NCBI GenBank assembly: GCA_964550025.1
Contig: CAZJYI010000019.1
Location: 1-64,000, forward strand
Direction of reading: 5' to 3'
DNA length: 64,000 nt
Source of the DNA: CAZJYI01 sp964550025
GTDB taxonomy: Bacteria; Verrucomicrobiota; Kiritimatiellia; UBA8416; CAYOBW01
The position numbers and the translations under genes are program-made. Below, piece by piece: positions 31,455-39,664 of the stretch (its first letter is position 1; every line of letters starts with the position of its first letter). The notes under the pieces are model-generated. The model was not told the origin of the DNA and made no database searches. It saw only the letters and a list, made by a program, of their open reading frames with translations.

Positions 31455-33419
31455 CTACTCCTCTGCCAACGCCGGGAGGATGGCGCGTACGTCCTCGATC
31501 ATCGCACTCTCGTCCACGTCACTGCCTACGGCCTGTTGCATCCATAGCGGCACGGACGTGTTGCCCCGGCTGCACATGCGCTCGACCTCTTCCGCCAGGC
31601 ACTTCCCCGCGAGGTGGCTGCGAATCTGGTGCGCTACGACGTGGCCCACGACATAGTTCGGAAGGTACAGCATGCCGCCCACCATGTGCTGGTAGGCGCC
31701 CATCAGGTGGTTCTCATCGCGGCCGAAATACGGTGCGAAGTACTCCTCCCATACCGCGTCGGCCGTGGCGACGGTGCATTCGCGCAGCTCCTCGGGCGAG
31801 AATTCGCCCTTCTCGTACATCCACATCCACGTCACCAGGTCCACGAGGGCGGGGCCGGCGATTTCGACAGCGCCCAGAAACTCCTTGAGCATGTCCACGT
31901 GTTCGTAGCCGGGCGGGAGCGTCAGGCCGACGACATCCCGCGCTTTGGCCTGGAACGTGAATGCAAACGCTTCGCTGATGGAGGTGTGGGGGATCCCCTT
32001 CAACCCGACGCGCGGCGTGTGATGCAGCGCAAAGGTCTGCTCAACGGTGTGGCCGAGCTCGTGCATCGTGCAGTCCAGTCCCGCCCAGTTGATGCGCCCG
32101 TTGACGCGGTTCGTGCGCAGCAGCGCAGGGTACTCGAACAGGCCGGAAGGGCTGGCGTGACCGCAGCCGCGTACCGGGTCCACCTGGATGCTGGCCGAGA
32201 GAAAGTCGGCCGTCTCGCCCTTGAATCCCAGTTCTCGCAGCACGTTCGGCATCTGTTCCTGGAAGGCGTCGAACGTGGGGAAGCGTTTTGACACGGCTGC
32301 GTCCAGTTCTTCCGCGGGTTCCGCCGGCATGAGATCGTTGTAGTAGATGTCAAAGGCCTCCAACGGCCGCCCGAGGCGCTTCTGCACATAGGCCATCACG
32401 TCCTTGCGTACCTCGGACGCCAGGAGGTTGCGGAGGAGCGATTCGACCCGTTTCACCGGCATTTGCAGGTTCATTTCCAGGGCTCGTTCCACCAGCCGCG
32501 GGTAATCCGGGTAGTAAGGGTCGACGTCCGCGGCGAGGTCAAATGTGCTGCGCCAGACATCATACCGCTCCGGCCCGACAAGCTCGGTCGCTTCTCGCCC
32601 GTCGACCGTGTTGCCGATCGGGCACCAGGTTTCGGCGTCACCGGCCATGACGGCCCGCGGGATGGTACCGTCAATGTGCCGGCCCATGACCCTGGCGAGC
32701 AGCCGCTGTTTCGGGAGGCCGTCCGGGTTGCCGTAGTAGCTGCGCAGCTCGTCACGGATGAGCCAGTGCGCGAGCAGTCGGCGGTCGGGCGCGAAGGGGT
32801 GTCGGCCCTCCGCGTCGACCACGCAGCCGACGGGGACATGGAACTCCGAGGTGAACTTCTGGGAGCGCGTGTGCACCGCGCGTGCCTTGTCGTTGATCTC
32901 TTTGGGGATGCGGCGCGGGGCGCCGTCCGCGGCGCGAACGGCGGTCCATTCCGCGAGTGACCAGCCGGCGCCCTGGGCCAGTTTCTGTGTCACCGTATGA
33001 CGAGGGAAGTTAAGCAGTACGACAAATGCCAGCTTGGAACGGTAGAGCTCCTCGCACAGGTCGGGGGCCGGGGTGAACGCGTAGAGCAGGTCGTCGACGC
33101 CCGGGTCCTCGTAAGCGTCCAGATCGCGCCACCGGGCCATCATGCGGCGCATCTGGGACAGGTGTCCGTAGAGCTGGTACCAGGCGTCCTCCACTCGCCC
33201 CAGCAGTTCTTCGCGCTTCTTCGGTTCGCCGGCGAACCGCGCCTCGACGAATGCGAGGAACGCCTCGGCGTCCCCGTCTTCCTCGCGCCATGAGGCAGCA
33301 ACCTGCGCCACCCCCTCCGCCGCCCGTTCTTTCACTTGTGCTCCCCAGCGTGCGACCAGCGCGTTGACCGCCCCTGTCACGACTTGATCGGGCAGATATG
33401 TCGTCTCGTGTTCTGTCAT
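31455..33419 (-). CDS. M3-like zinc metallopeptidase (oligopeptidase)
   Basis: 654 residues, mostly helical, no signal peptide, so cytoplasmic. The zinc site is HELGH (453-457) in CTMHELGHTVEQTF, with a third-ligand Glu in HTSISEAFAFTF about 27 residues on, the spacing of gluzincins of clan MA (M2/M3/M32 type). The length and all-helical architecture fit M3 oligopeptidases, which cut peptides of roughly 5-20 residues, but overall it is diverged from classical PrlC or PepF. The upstream neighbour (33675-35177) diverges and there is no downstream partner, so it may be transcribed alone. Family-level call is good; specificity unknown. Confidence 0.8.
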   Translation of the reverse strand: MTEHETTYLPDQVVTGAVNALVARWGAQVKERAAEGVAQVAASWREEDGDAEAFLAFVEARFAGEPKKREELLGRVEDAWYQLYGHLSQMRRMMARWRDLDAYEDPGVDDLLYAFTPAPDLCEELYRSKLAFVVLLNFPRHTVTQKLAQGAGWSLAEWTAVRAADGAPRRIPKEINDKARAVHTRSQKFTSEFHVPVGCVVDAEGRHPFAPDRRLLAHWLIRDELRSYYGNPDGLPKQRLLARVMGRHIDGTIPRAVMAGDAETWCPIGNTVDGREATELVGPERYDVWRSTFDLAADVDPYYPDYPRLVERALEMNLQMPVKRVESLLRNLLASEVRKDVMAYVQKRLGRPLEAFDIYYNDLMPAEPAEELDAAVSKRFPTFDAFQEQMPNVLRELGFKGETADFLSASIQVDPVRGCGHASPSGLFEYPALLRTNRVNGRINWAGLDCTMHELGHTVEQTFALHHTPRVGLKGIPHTSISEAFAFTFQAKARDVVGLTLPPGYEHVDMLKEFLGAVEIAGPALVDLVTWMWMYEKGEFSPEELRECTVATADAVWEEYFAPYFGRDENHLMGAYQHMVGGMLYLPNYVVGHVVAHQIRSHLAGKCLAEEVERMCSRGNTSVPLWMQQAVGSDVDESAMIEDVRAILPALAEE

Positions 33420-33674
33420 TGCCGTTCCCCGCGTTGTAGTTGCGAAATGGGAGCATAGCGCCCCAATGGCGGATCTGCAAACCCGCGAGTTGCGGGAGAC
33501 TCAGCCCCTCCCCCTCCCTCCCGTCCAGTACCGCCCCGCTCCAGCGGGGTGACAGGTAGGGCCGGCTTTCAGCCGGCTCCCCAAACCCCAGTCCATGGTC
33601 CACAGTCCATAGTCCACAATCCCCCAACCTTGCTGTTGCCAAACGGCGCAACATCGTCCATCCTTCCGGCACGT
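33420..33674. other. Intergenic region with two REP copies and a heptamer array
   Basis: This 255-bp divergent interval holds a GTAC-headed palindrome with CCCCGCtccaGCGGGG (33528-33554), a GTAG-headed copy with GCCGGCtttcaGCCGGC (33556-33580), and the heptamer array 33589-33623. Any promoter of the LytM gene must lie within or after the repeats. No clear Shine-Dalgarno sequence precedes ATG 33675. Confidence 0.6.
33589..33623. repeat. Heptamer array, CAGTCCA type
   Basis: Five consecutive 7-bp units: CAGTCCA, TGGTCCA, CAGTCCA, TAGTCCA, CAATCCC. It directly follows a REP copy and lies 52 bp upstream of the LytM/PKD gene. Confidence 0.8.
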
Positions 33675-35177
33675 ATGCGTGCGCTGTTGATGATGTTGCT
33701 GGGGGTGAGCGGAACGGCACGGGCGGCTGGCGCTGACCTTGAGCCGCTGTTGCGGGCCATCGACCTCGATGTCGGTGAGGCCGCCGAGGTGCGGCTGTGC
33801 AACGGCGAGGCCGTGAGTGTACGTTTGCTCGACGTGGCCGAGAAGCGTTGCGAGATGCGCGGGGCCGTGCGCCGCGTGCACGTTGTCGTCGAGGTCGACG
33901 GCACGACCGCGCGCGTGCCTTCCGCGACGTACCACCTGCCGAAGACCGTGGGGCGCGTGCAAGTCGATTGCCCCGTTACGAAAGGCTACACCCGTGGGTC
34001 GTCGAAGGCCAACGTGTGGGCCCTGGACAAGGACGCGCGGCTGCGTTTCTGGCCGGCCGGTTCGCCCTGGGTGCGCCCCGGTTCGATGGGCTACCCGGTG
34101 GACCAGCGCTGGTTCGCATCGGACACGCAGATGGCCAACGAGCCGTGCTACGTGAACGCCTGCGACGTGCCCGGCAAGGAGAGAGTCTACTACCACTACG
34201 GTCTGGACTTCGGCGGCGTGGAGGGGAAGGATCCGGTTCTCGCCGCGACGGACGGGATTGTCGTTTCCCGCGCCGGGAAGTTGACAGATGGCCGGTTTCC
34301 TCCGCAGGTCAAGCCGCGACACGACGTGGTCTACATTCGCGATGACCGCGGTTGGTTCTACCGCTACAGCCACCTGCAGTCCATCGCACCATCTCTCAAG
34401 CTGGGCGTGCGAGTGAAGCTTGGGCAGAACATCGGCATTCTCGGCAAGGAAGGCGGCAGCGGCGGGTGGGCACACCTGCACTTTGACATCAGCATGCCCC
34501 AGCCTTCTGGGCGCTACGGCATTGCCGACGGCTTCGCCTTCATCTGGCAGGCCTACCGCGAGCGGCACGGCGCCAACATGGTTGCCGTTGCACGGCCGCA
34601 CAAGGTCGCGTGGGCGGGGGAGCCCGTGAGACTGGATGCGCGCGCGTCGTGGCACGCAGGAGGGCCAGGGAAGATCCGCGACTTCCGTTGGGCTCTTTCG
34701 GACGGCACGGAGTTGACCGGGGTGTGCGCGACGAGCCGCTACGCGAAACCTGGACACTACACGGAGACATTGCGCGTGACGGACGATGCGGGGAATAACG
34801 CCGTCGACTTCGTGGCGGTCCAGGTTTTCGACCGGGACAAGCCGTTGCCGATGCCGCCGGCCATTCACGCTGCGTACTGGCCGACGCTCGGGCTGGAACC
34901 GGGCGACGAGATCACGTTCGCGGTCCGCACCTTCGCCGTGCGTCCGGACGAGGGCGAGGAGACGTGGGATTTCGGCGACGGATCGCCCGCCGTGACCACT
35001 CGCTCAGACGGGAACGCGCAACAGCACAACCCCGACGGCTACGCCGTCACCACGCACCGCTACGCAAAGGCCGGCGACTACATCGTTACCGTCCGGCGCA
35101 CCAACGACCGCGGCGAGACGGCGGCCGGGAAGCTGTGGGTGCGGGTGGGGGAGGGGGAAGGGGAAACCGAAGAATGA
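33675..35177 (+). CDS. Secreted LytM/M23-family peptidase domain protein with PKD domains
   Basis: 500 residues from ATG 33675; a short signal peptide (ALLMMLLGVSGTARAAG) follows at once. The M23 zinc site is complete: His174-x3-Asp178 in YYHYGLDFGG, and His267-x-His269 in WAHLHFDI. M23 enzymes cut glycyl or D-Ala cross-bridges of peptidoglycan; some secreted members act on other proteins. Two PKD-like beta-sandwiches follow (about 315-390 and 400-495) with WDFGDGSPAV in the second, suggesting binding to a surface or polysaccharide. The frame is open upstream through REP and heptamer DNA, which is not coding. Wall remodelling or extracellular proteolysis is likely. Confidence 0.85.
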   Translation: MRALLMMLLGVSGTARAAGADLEPLLRAIDLDVGEAAEVRLCNGEAVSVRLLDVAEKRCEMRGAVRRVHVVVEVDGTTARVPSATYHLPKTVGRVQVDCPVTKGYTRGSSKANVWALDKDARLRFWPAGSPWVRPGSMGYPVDQRWFASDTQMANEPCYVNACDVPGKERVYYHYGLDFGGVEGKDPVLAATDGIVVSRAGKLTDGRFPPQVKPRHDVVYIRDDRGWFYRYSHLQSIAPSLKLGVRVKLGQNIGILGKEGGSGGWAHLHFDISMPQPSGRYGIADGFAFIWQAYRERHGANMVAVARPHKVAWAGEPVRLDARASWHAGGPGKIRDFRWALSDGTELTGVCATSRYAKPGHYTETLRVTDDAGNNAVDFVAVQVFDRDKPLPMPPAIHAAYWPTLGLEPGDEITFAVRTFAVRPDEGEETWDFGDGSPAVTTRSDGNAQQHNPDGYAVTTHRYAKAGDYIVTVRRTNDRGETAAGKLWVRVGEGEGETEE

Positions 35178-35533
35178 TGAACGCTGAATACTGAATGTCG
35201 AAGTACGGGAAAGGAACGAACCGCAAAGAAAGCATGGGGCGGGCCCGCGATCCGAGGGCCAACGGCCCGCCACAGACCAGCCCCGCCCGCCAGGGCTGGG
35301 GTCAATGCAGCTAGACAAACGACCGAGGGCTGAAGGCCCGACACAACCCGTTTCCGCGGGATCTATGCCGGGCCTTCAGCCCTCGCGTTGTTCTCTTGCT
35401 ACGTTGTTCCCAGGGCTCCGCCCTGGGCTGGCCTCTGCCGGGCCTTCGGCCCTTGTCGAGGCTGCGGCGGCCAAGTCAGCCCTCTCTTCCCACTTCGACA
35501 TTCAGCATTCAGTATTCGACATTTCCCTCTCTT
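35178..35533. other. Intergenic composite repeat block bounded by inverted heptamer arrays
   Basis: No gene is seen in these 356 bp between the LytM gene and glnA. The left edge is a heptamer array (35178-35203, GAACGCT, GAATACT, GAATGTC) and the right edge (35493-35524) is the same words inverted. Between them are GC-rich palindromes: GAGGGCTGAAGGCCCG (about 35324) against its inverse (about 35370), CAGGGCtccGCCCTG (about 35411) and GGGCCttcGGCCC (about 35439). A CTAC near 35399-35402 may be a REP head. The two genes converge here, so terminators could be among the hairpins. Confidence 0.65.
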
Positions 35534-36898
35534 CTACACGCCGAGGTACATCTCGAAGTCCACGTTGCTCGGACGGGCGCGGTAGGTCTGCGATTCCTCT
35601 CGCTTGACGGATAGGAAATTGCTGCAGATGTGCGGCCCGAGGGCGTCCATGATGACAGGGTCCTTCTCCAGGCAATCGAGGGCCTCGTCGAGCGAACCGG
35701 GGAGCGTTTCCGTATCGCCCGCACCGTGGAAGAGGTCGCGCTCCGTCGCCTCGCCGGGGTCGATCGCGTTGCGGATGCCGTCCAGGCCCGCGGCCAGCGT
35801 GACAACGAAGGCCAGGTATGGGTTGCAGCTTGGGTCGGGGGAACGGTACTCGCAGCGGCTGGCACGCGGGTTGCCGTACGGAACACGGATAAGGGCGGTG
35901 CGATTCTTGCGTCCCCAGGCAATGTTCACCGGGGCCTCCCAGCCCGGCACCAACCGCTTGTAGCTGTTGCAGATGGGGTTTGTGATGGCCGTGATGGCCG
36001 GGGCATGTGCGAGCAGTCCGCCGATGAAGCGTAGTGCGATTTCTGAAAGATCCTCTCGCTCGGGGTCGTAGAAGAGGTTGCTCTTCTTGCGTTCCCCGTC
36101 ATGGCCGGGCTTGTACGTGGAAAGGTTCAGGTGGCAGTGCATGCCGCTGCCGTTCATCTGGTAGAATGGTTTCGGCATGAATGTGGCCACCAGTTCGTTC
36201 TGCTCGGCGTAGTTGTGGATGATGTCCTTGAGGGAAACGGTTGCATCCGCAATCTCCAGCGCTTCCCCGTAGCGGAAATCGAATTCGAACTGCGATGGGG
36301 CGACCTCGTGGTGATAGACCTCGTAGCGGATACCCATCGCGTTCATGGCCTCCATCACCTCGGTCAGGAAATGGCGCATGCTGGCGGTGGGCGCGTCGAA
36401 ATAGCCGAGTTGGTCCACCTTGTTGCAGTCCTTGTCCAGGACGAAGAACTCCAGTTCCGTGGCGACGTGATATTCGAACGAGCTGTCCGCGTCCACGGTC
36501 ATGCCGCCGGCGGCGAGCGCGTCGGGGATCGTCGCGATGACGCGCCGCAGGGCTGAGCGGGAGTCCCCCTCGAAGGCGCGGCCTTCCCCGTTCGTGGGCG
36601 GGCAGTGAATGTCGCAGATGACGCGCGACACGTCAGCCGCCCACGGCAGGACGCGGAACGTGTCGGGGTCGGGCATGATGATGAGGTCGGATTCCTCCAC
36701 GGGAACGCCGTAGCCGTTGATGGACGAACCGTCGACCCCATAGCCCTGCAGGTATTCCTTCTCGTGCAGGAACTCGTCGAACGACACGGTCTTGAACTTG
36801 ATGTTGCCGAAAATGTCGATGAACTGCAGGTCGACGGTCCGAGTGCCCTGGGCCTTGGCTTCTTCCAGCTTGCGGGTGAATTGTGCCTCGTTGCGCAT
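35534..36898 (-). CDS. glnA: Glutamine synthetase, type I
   Basis: 454 residues; ATP-dependent amidation of glutamate with ammonia, in the cytoplasm, normally a dodecamer. Signature segments are GVDGSSINGYG (beta-Grasp domain), ATELEFFVL with metal-binding Glu, MNGSGMHCHLNL (ATP site), RKNRTALIRVP and CEYRSPDPSCNPYLAF. The short GSI-alpha length, and DLFHGAGDTETLPGSLDEAL at the place where GSI-beta enzymes carry the adenylylated Tyr of NLYDLPPEE, suggest no adenylylation control. ATG 36898 is the natural start, with AGGAGG close upstream. REP copies lie upstream (36985-37057). It is the only clear central-metabolism enzyme in the window. Confidence 0.97.
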   Translation of the reverse strand: MRNEAQFTRKLEEAKAQGTRTVDLQFIDIFGNIKFKTVSFDEFLHEKEYLQGYGVDGSSINGYGVPVEESDLIIMPDPDTFRVLPWAADVSRVICDIHCPPTNGEGRAFEGDSRSALRRVIATIPDALAAGGMTVDADSSFEYHVATELEFFVLDKDCNKVDQLGYFDAPTASMRHFLTEVMEAMNAMGIRYEVYHHEVAPSQFEFDFRYGEALEIADATVSLKDIIHNYAEQNELVATFMPKPFYQMNGSGMHCHLNLSTYKPGHDGERKKSNLFYDPEREDLSEIALRFIGGLLAHAPAITAITNPICNSYKRLVPGWEAPVNIAWGRKNRTALIRVPYGNPRASRCEYRSPDPSCNPYLAFVVTLAAGLDGIRNAIDPGEATERDLFHGAGDTETLPGSLDEALDCLEKDPVIMDALGPHICSNFLSVKREESQTYRARPSNVDFEMYLGV

Positions 36899-36984
36899 AT
36901 CCTACCTCCTCATACTCATGTGCAATGGCGCGAGGATAGCAAGGGACGGCGGGCAGGGGAAGGGGAGAACTGCAGAATGCCACC

Positions 36985-37057
36985 GTAGCGCCCCGCTCCC
37001 GCACGTAGCGCCCCGCTCCCGCGGGGTGACAAGTAGCGCCGGCTTCCAGCCGGCATC
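36985..37057. repeat. Three tandem GTAG-headed REP copies
   Basis: Heads are at 36985, 37005 and 37033, all in one orientation. The second has CCCCGCtcccGCGGGG followed by TGACA; the first is truncated after GCTCCCGC; the third has GCCGGCttccaGCCGGC. They lie between glnA and the unknown secreted protein gene, in the probable leader of glnA. Confidence 0.8.
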
Positions 37058-37089
37058 CGGCCGGCATCCGGTCGGCACGGCGGAACCGG

Positions 37090-39663
37090 TCATTCCCCGC
37101 CGAGCTCAATCACCGCCAAGTCCTCACCGTCAAGCGTGATCGCGGCTTCACCGTTCTGCCAGCGGATTTCCCCCCCGCCGAGCAGCTCCCGCCCCGTCGT
37201 TGCTTTGAGACCGTCGAGCGTGAGCACGGTTGTTCGGCGCTCGCCGCTGTCGTTGAAGACGGTCAGGTGCCGGCTGCCGAAACGCTCGATGTGGACCGCC
37301 GGGCTGCTGGAACGCACCAGCGTAATGGGTTCCCACCCCGCTTCGGCAACGTGCTTGCACAACGACACGTACTTCTTGAAGAGCGGTCGGTCGCGGTTGT
37401 AGAGCGCGGGGCGCGAGAAGTAGTGACCCTCCGAGGCGTTGTGGCTGAAGAAGCCCGGGAACATCCCGTACGCGAGACAGCGCTTCATGTACTTCTCGAC
37501 CCGCGCTTGCGGGAACTCCTCGAAGACCGTGTTCATGAGGAAACAATAAGGCTTCTTTCCGCACATCGCCCGGCGATACATCATCTCCTCGGCCGACATG
37601 GGACGCCACACCCCGCCGCGGTTCCAATCCGTTTCGGTGCCCATGACGTCAAGCCACGGCGCGAGCCAGCAGAGCCGCCCCGGCGTGCCATTGGCCATCA
37701 TCAGCTTGCCCATGGCGTGGACATCCTTGGCTTGTGCGCGAACATATTCGTACACCACGAGTCCCCGAAATATGGCCGGACGGTGACTGTCGCTCGCGAA
37801 CGTCAGCGGTGTGCGCATGGCGGCGAAGTGCTCGCGGCGGAAATCGAGCGGTGCGGTGACGTAACCCTCGCTCGAATCCACGTATTCACCGTCGAGGTTG
37901 GCCTTCCTGTCCGCACCGTAGAGACTTGCCCGTAGTCCCTCGTTCCAGCAATGCTTGAAGTGCGTGACGCCGCCCCGTATCCCCGGGGCCGTGTTCATGC
38001 TCCAGACGATCCCGTTGCACCACGGTGTGTCGCGGAACAGCCCGACGGGTCGCCCGTCCTCGCCGTGGTAGGCGCTCGTCGAGAAGGCCAGTGCGCGCTT
38101 GTCGCCGCGAGCCGCCATGGCCTTCACCTGCGCCAGGGCCGCTTCCATCGTGCGCGGTGTATCCTTGGCCATCCGCATCCACCACGTTTGGGGCTCCGTG
38201 TAGCGGAAGGTGATGATGTTGTGCGCGTCATCCCAGGCGGTCTCGTTCATGCCCTCCTTGAAGCGGAAACCGAAATCCTGCCAACCCTCGACCGCGCTGA
38301 TCTTCGCGAACGGCATCCACAGCCCCTGCGTCTTCACACGCGACTCAAAATGCCCCGGGAACAGTTCGTAGTACCGCTTGAGAGCCGAACGGAATCCCCA
38401 CGTGGCGTCGAAGTCGTAGAAGCACAGGCGCATGCCGACCGTCGGTTGTTCCCGGGTCAGCCCCATGTCGTAGGCGACATACAGTTCGCGCGAACCCGCG
38501 GCGTACCCCGTGCGAAAGAAGGCGGGCTTGTCCATGTCGATGGCAATGGCACGGCCCTTGTTACCCCTGGCGATGGCGGCGAACGGGTAGCGGGACAGGC
38601 GGGTGCGCCCGACGCCGCCCACCCGCGCGGTTGTCGCGTACTCGTTGGGAGCCAGGGTTGCCGTCGATTGCCGCGGACCTCCCAGCCAGCGCCATCCATC
38701 ACCCTCGACCGGCAGCGTGACCGCGACCGTCACGGCACGGTCGTTTCCGGTGATGTCATGCAGGGTCGCATCGACCCACGTGGCACCGTCGCGCTGCGTC
38801 CGGGTGGCGTTGAGCAGAATACCGGGGATGCCGGTATCCGCTCCCAGTTCAATCCAGTCGGAATCCGCAGCCACGTCACGCCCGACGAACCCACGGCGTG
38901 GTGGTGAAACCGTCTCGACGGGGACCCCGTCGAACATGGCCGCTCCTCGCGGCAGGCGGGGCACATACAGGGCGGGGTCGCGGAAGGACGCCTTCCCGCT
39001 GTGCCGCCTCAGCAGCATGTAGAACGAAACGTGCTTGACCGGCTTGGCCGGCAACACCACGACCTCTTTGCGTTGCCAGTCGTGCGATCCGACGGAGAAC
39101 GGCGCCACCTGTCCCCACAGCGGCGTACCATCGGCGTACACCAGGTCAAGGTATAGCGAATAGTCGCTGTTGGCGCTGCCGCCCACGTTCTCTGCTTTGC
39201 TCCAGGCCGCGGCGACGATCGGGCGCGGGACGGATTGGTTCAGCACGACCGTCTGCGCTACGCCGCGGCGTACGCCGGCGTCCGTTCCGTTGTCGCAGAC
39301 AAAGACGTTCCCCTCGCGCACAAAGCCTTTTTCGTAGGGGCGCCATGCGTCTGACTGCAGCAGGTTGGTTGTGCCCGCTTCGGCGCGGAGGATGCGCTTG
39401 ACGACGGCGGCCCCGCCAGGGAACGGGACACATGTCATGAGAGCAAGAAGCGGGATTGCGAGTCTCCCCCCGAACGGCAACGGTTGCCGGGGTATCCAGC
39501 CGTGCCGTGGGAATCGGAACGCTTGGCGCGTTCCGCTACGGACCGAGTGCAGGGGAGGTAGCGGAAGTCGCCAAGACTTCGGATCTGGTGTCGTGGGAAC
39601 TCCGGTAAGCTCCGCCACGGAAGTGTGCGGTTCTCCGGGAAGGGAGTGATGAGCCGTCGGCAT
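37090..39663 (-). CDS. Large secreted protein, probable glycoside-hydrolase-like, family unknown
   Basis: 857 residues if started at ATG 39663, which follows the upstream TAA by one base (TAAcATG) and would be translationally coupled. A signal-peptide-like stretch (RLAIPLLALMTCVPFPGGAA) appears only at residues 67-86, and residues about 27-50 are encoded by a REP pair (39514-39583). A TTG at 39480 would give a normal export signal. The body has an N-terminal beta-sandwich (about 90-260) and a middle region with many aromatic and acidic motifs (GLWMPFAKI, LDGEYVDSSEGY, LCWLAPWLDVMGTETDWN), suggesting a TIM-barrel hydrolase. I recognise no family and no catalytic pair with confidence. Confidence 0.6.
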   Translation of the reverse strand: MPTAHHSLPGEPHTSVAELTGVPTTPDPKSWRLPLPPLHSVRSGTRQAFRFPRHGWIPRQPLPFGGRLAIPLLALMTCVPFPGGAAVVKRILRAEAGTTNLLQSDAWRPYEKGFVREGNVFVCDNGTDAGVRRGVAQTVVLNQSVPRPIVAAAWSKAENVGGSANSDYSLYLDLVYADGTPLWGQVAPFSVGSHDWQRKEVVVLPAKPVKHVSFYMLLRRHSGKASFRDPALYVPRLPRGAAMFDGVPVETVSPPRRGFVGRDVAADSDWIELGADTGIPGILLNATRTQRDGATWVDATLHDITGNDRAVTVAVTLPVEGDGWRWLGGPRQSTATLAPNEYATTARVGGVGRTRLSRYPFAAIARGNKGRAIAIDMDKPAFFRTGYAAGSRELYVAYDMGLTREQPTVGMRLCFYDFDATWGFRSALKRYYELFPGHFESRVKTQGLWMPFAKISAVEGWQDFGFRFKEGMNETAWDDAHNIITFRYTEPQTWWMRMAKDTPRTMEAALAQVKAMAARGDKRALAFSTSAYHGEDGRPVGLFRDTPWCNGIVWSMNTAPGIRGGVTHFKHCWNEGLRASLYGADRKANLDGEYVDSSEGYVTAPLDFRREHFAAMRTPLTFASDSHRPAIFRGLVVYEYVRAQAKDVHAMGKLMMANGTPGRLCWLAPWLDVMGTETDWNRGGVWRPMSAEEMMYRRAMCGKKPYCFLMNTVFEEFPQARVEKYMKRCLAYGMFPGFFSHNASEGHYFSRPALYNRDRPLFKKYVSLCKHVAEAGWEPITLVRSSSPAVHIERFGSRHLTVFNDSGERRTTVLTLDGLKATTGRELLGGGEIRWQNGEAAITLDGEDLAVIELGGE
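39514..39583. repeat. REP pair (GTAGCGGAA...CCAAG family) inside a coding region
   Basis: Left copy 39514-39539 ends in CTAC; right copy 39558-39583 starts with GTAG. Each has a CGGAA...TTCCG-type hairpin around a GCCAAG loop. The same family sits twice inside the loop of the 40897-41039 element. Here it lies within the 5' part of the frame of the secreted protein gene. Confidence 0.8.
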
Positions 39664-39664
39664 G

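Noticed and set aside
29860..31656. Gly/Arg-rich frame opposite the Pro-rich protein
   Set aside because: It is the shadow of a Pro/Ala/Glu-rich coding strand and has no start signal or family similarity.
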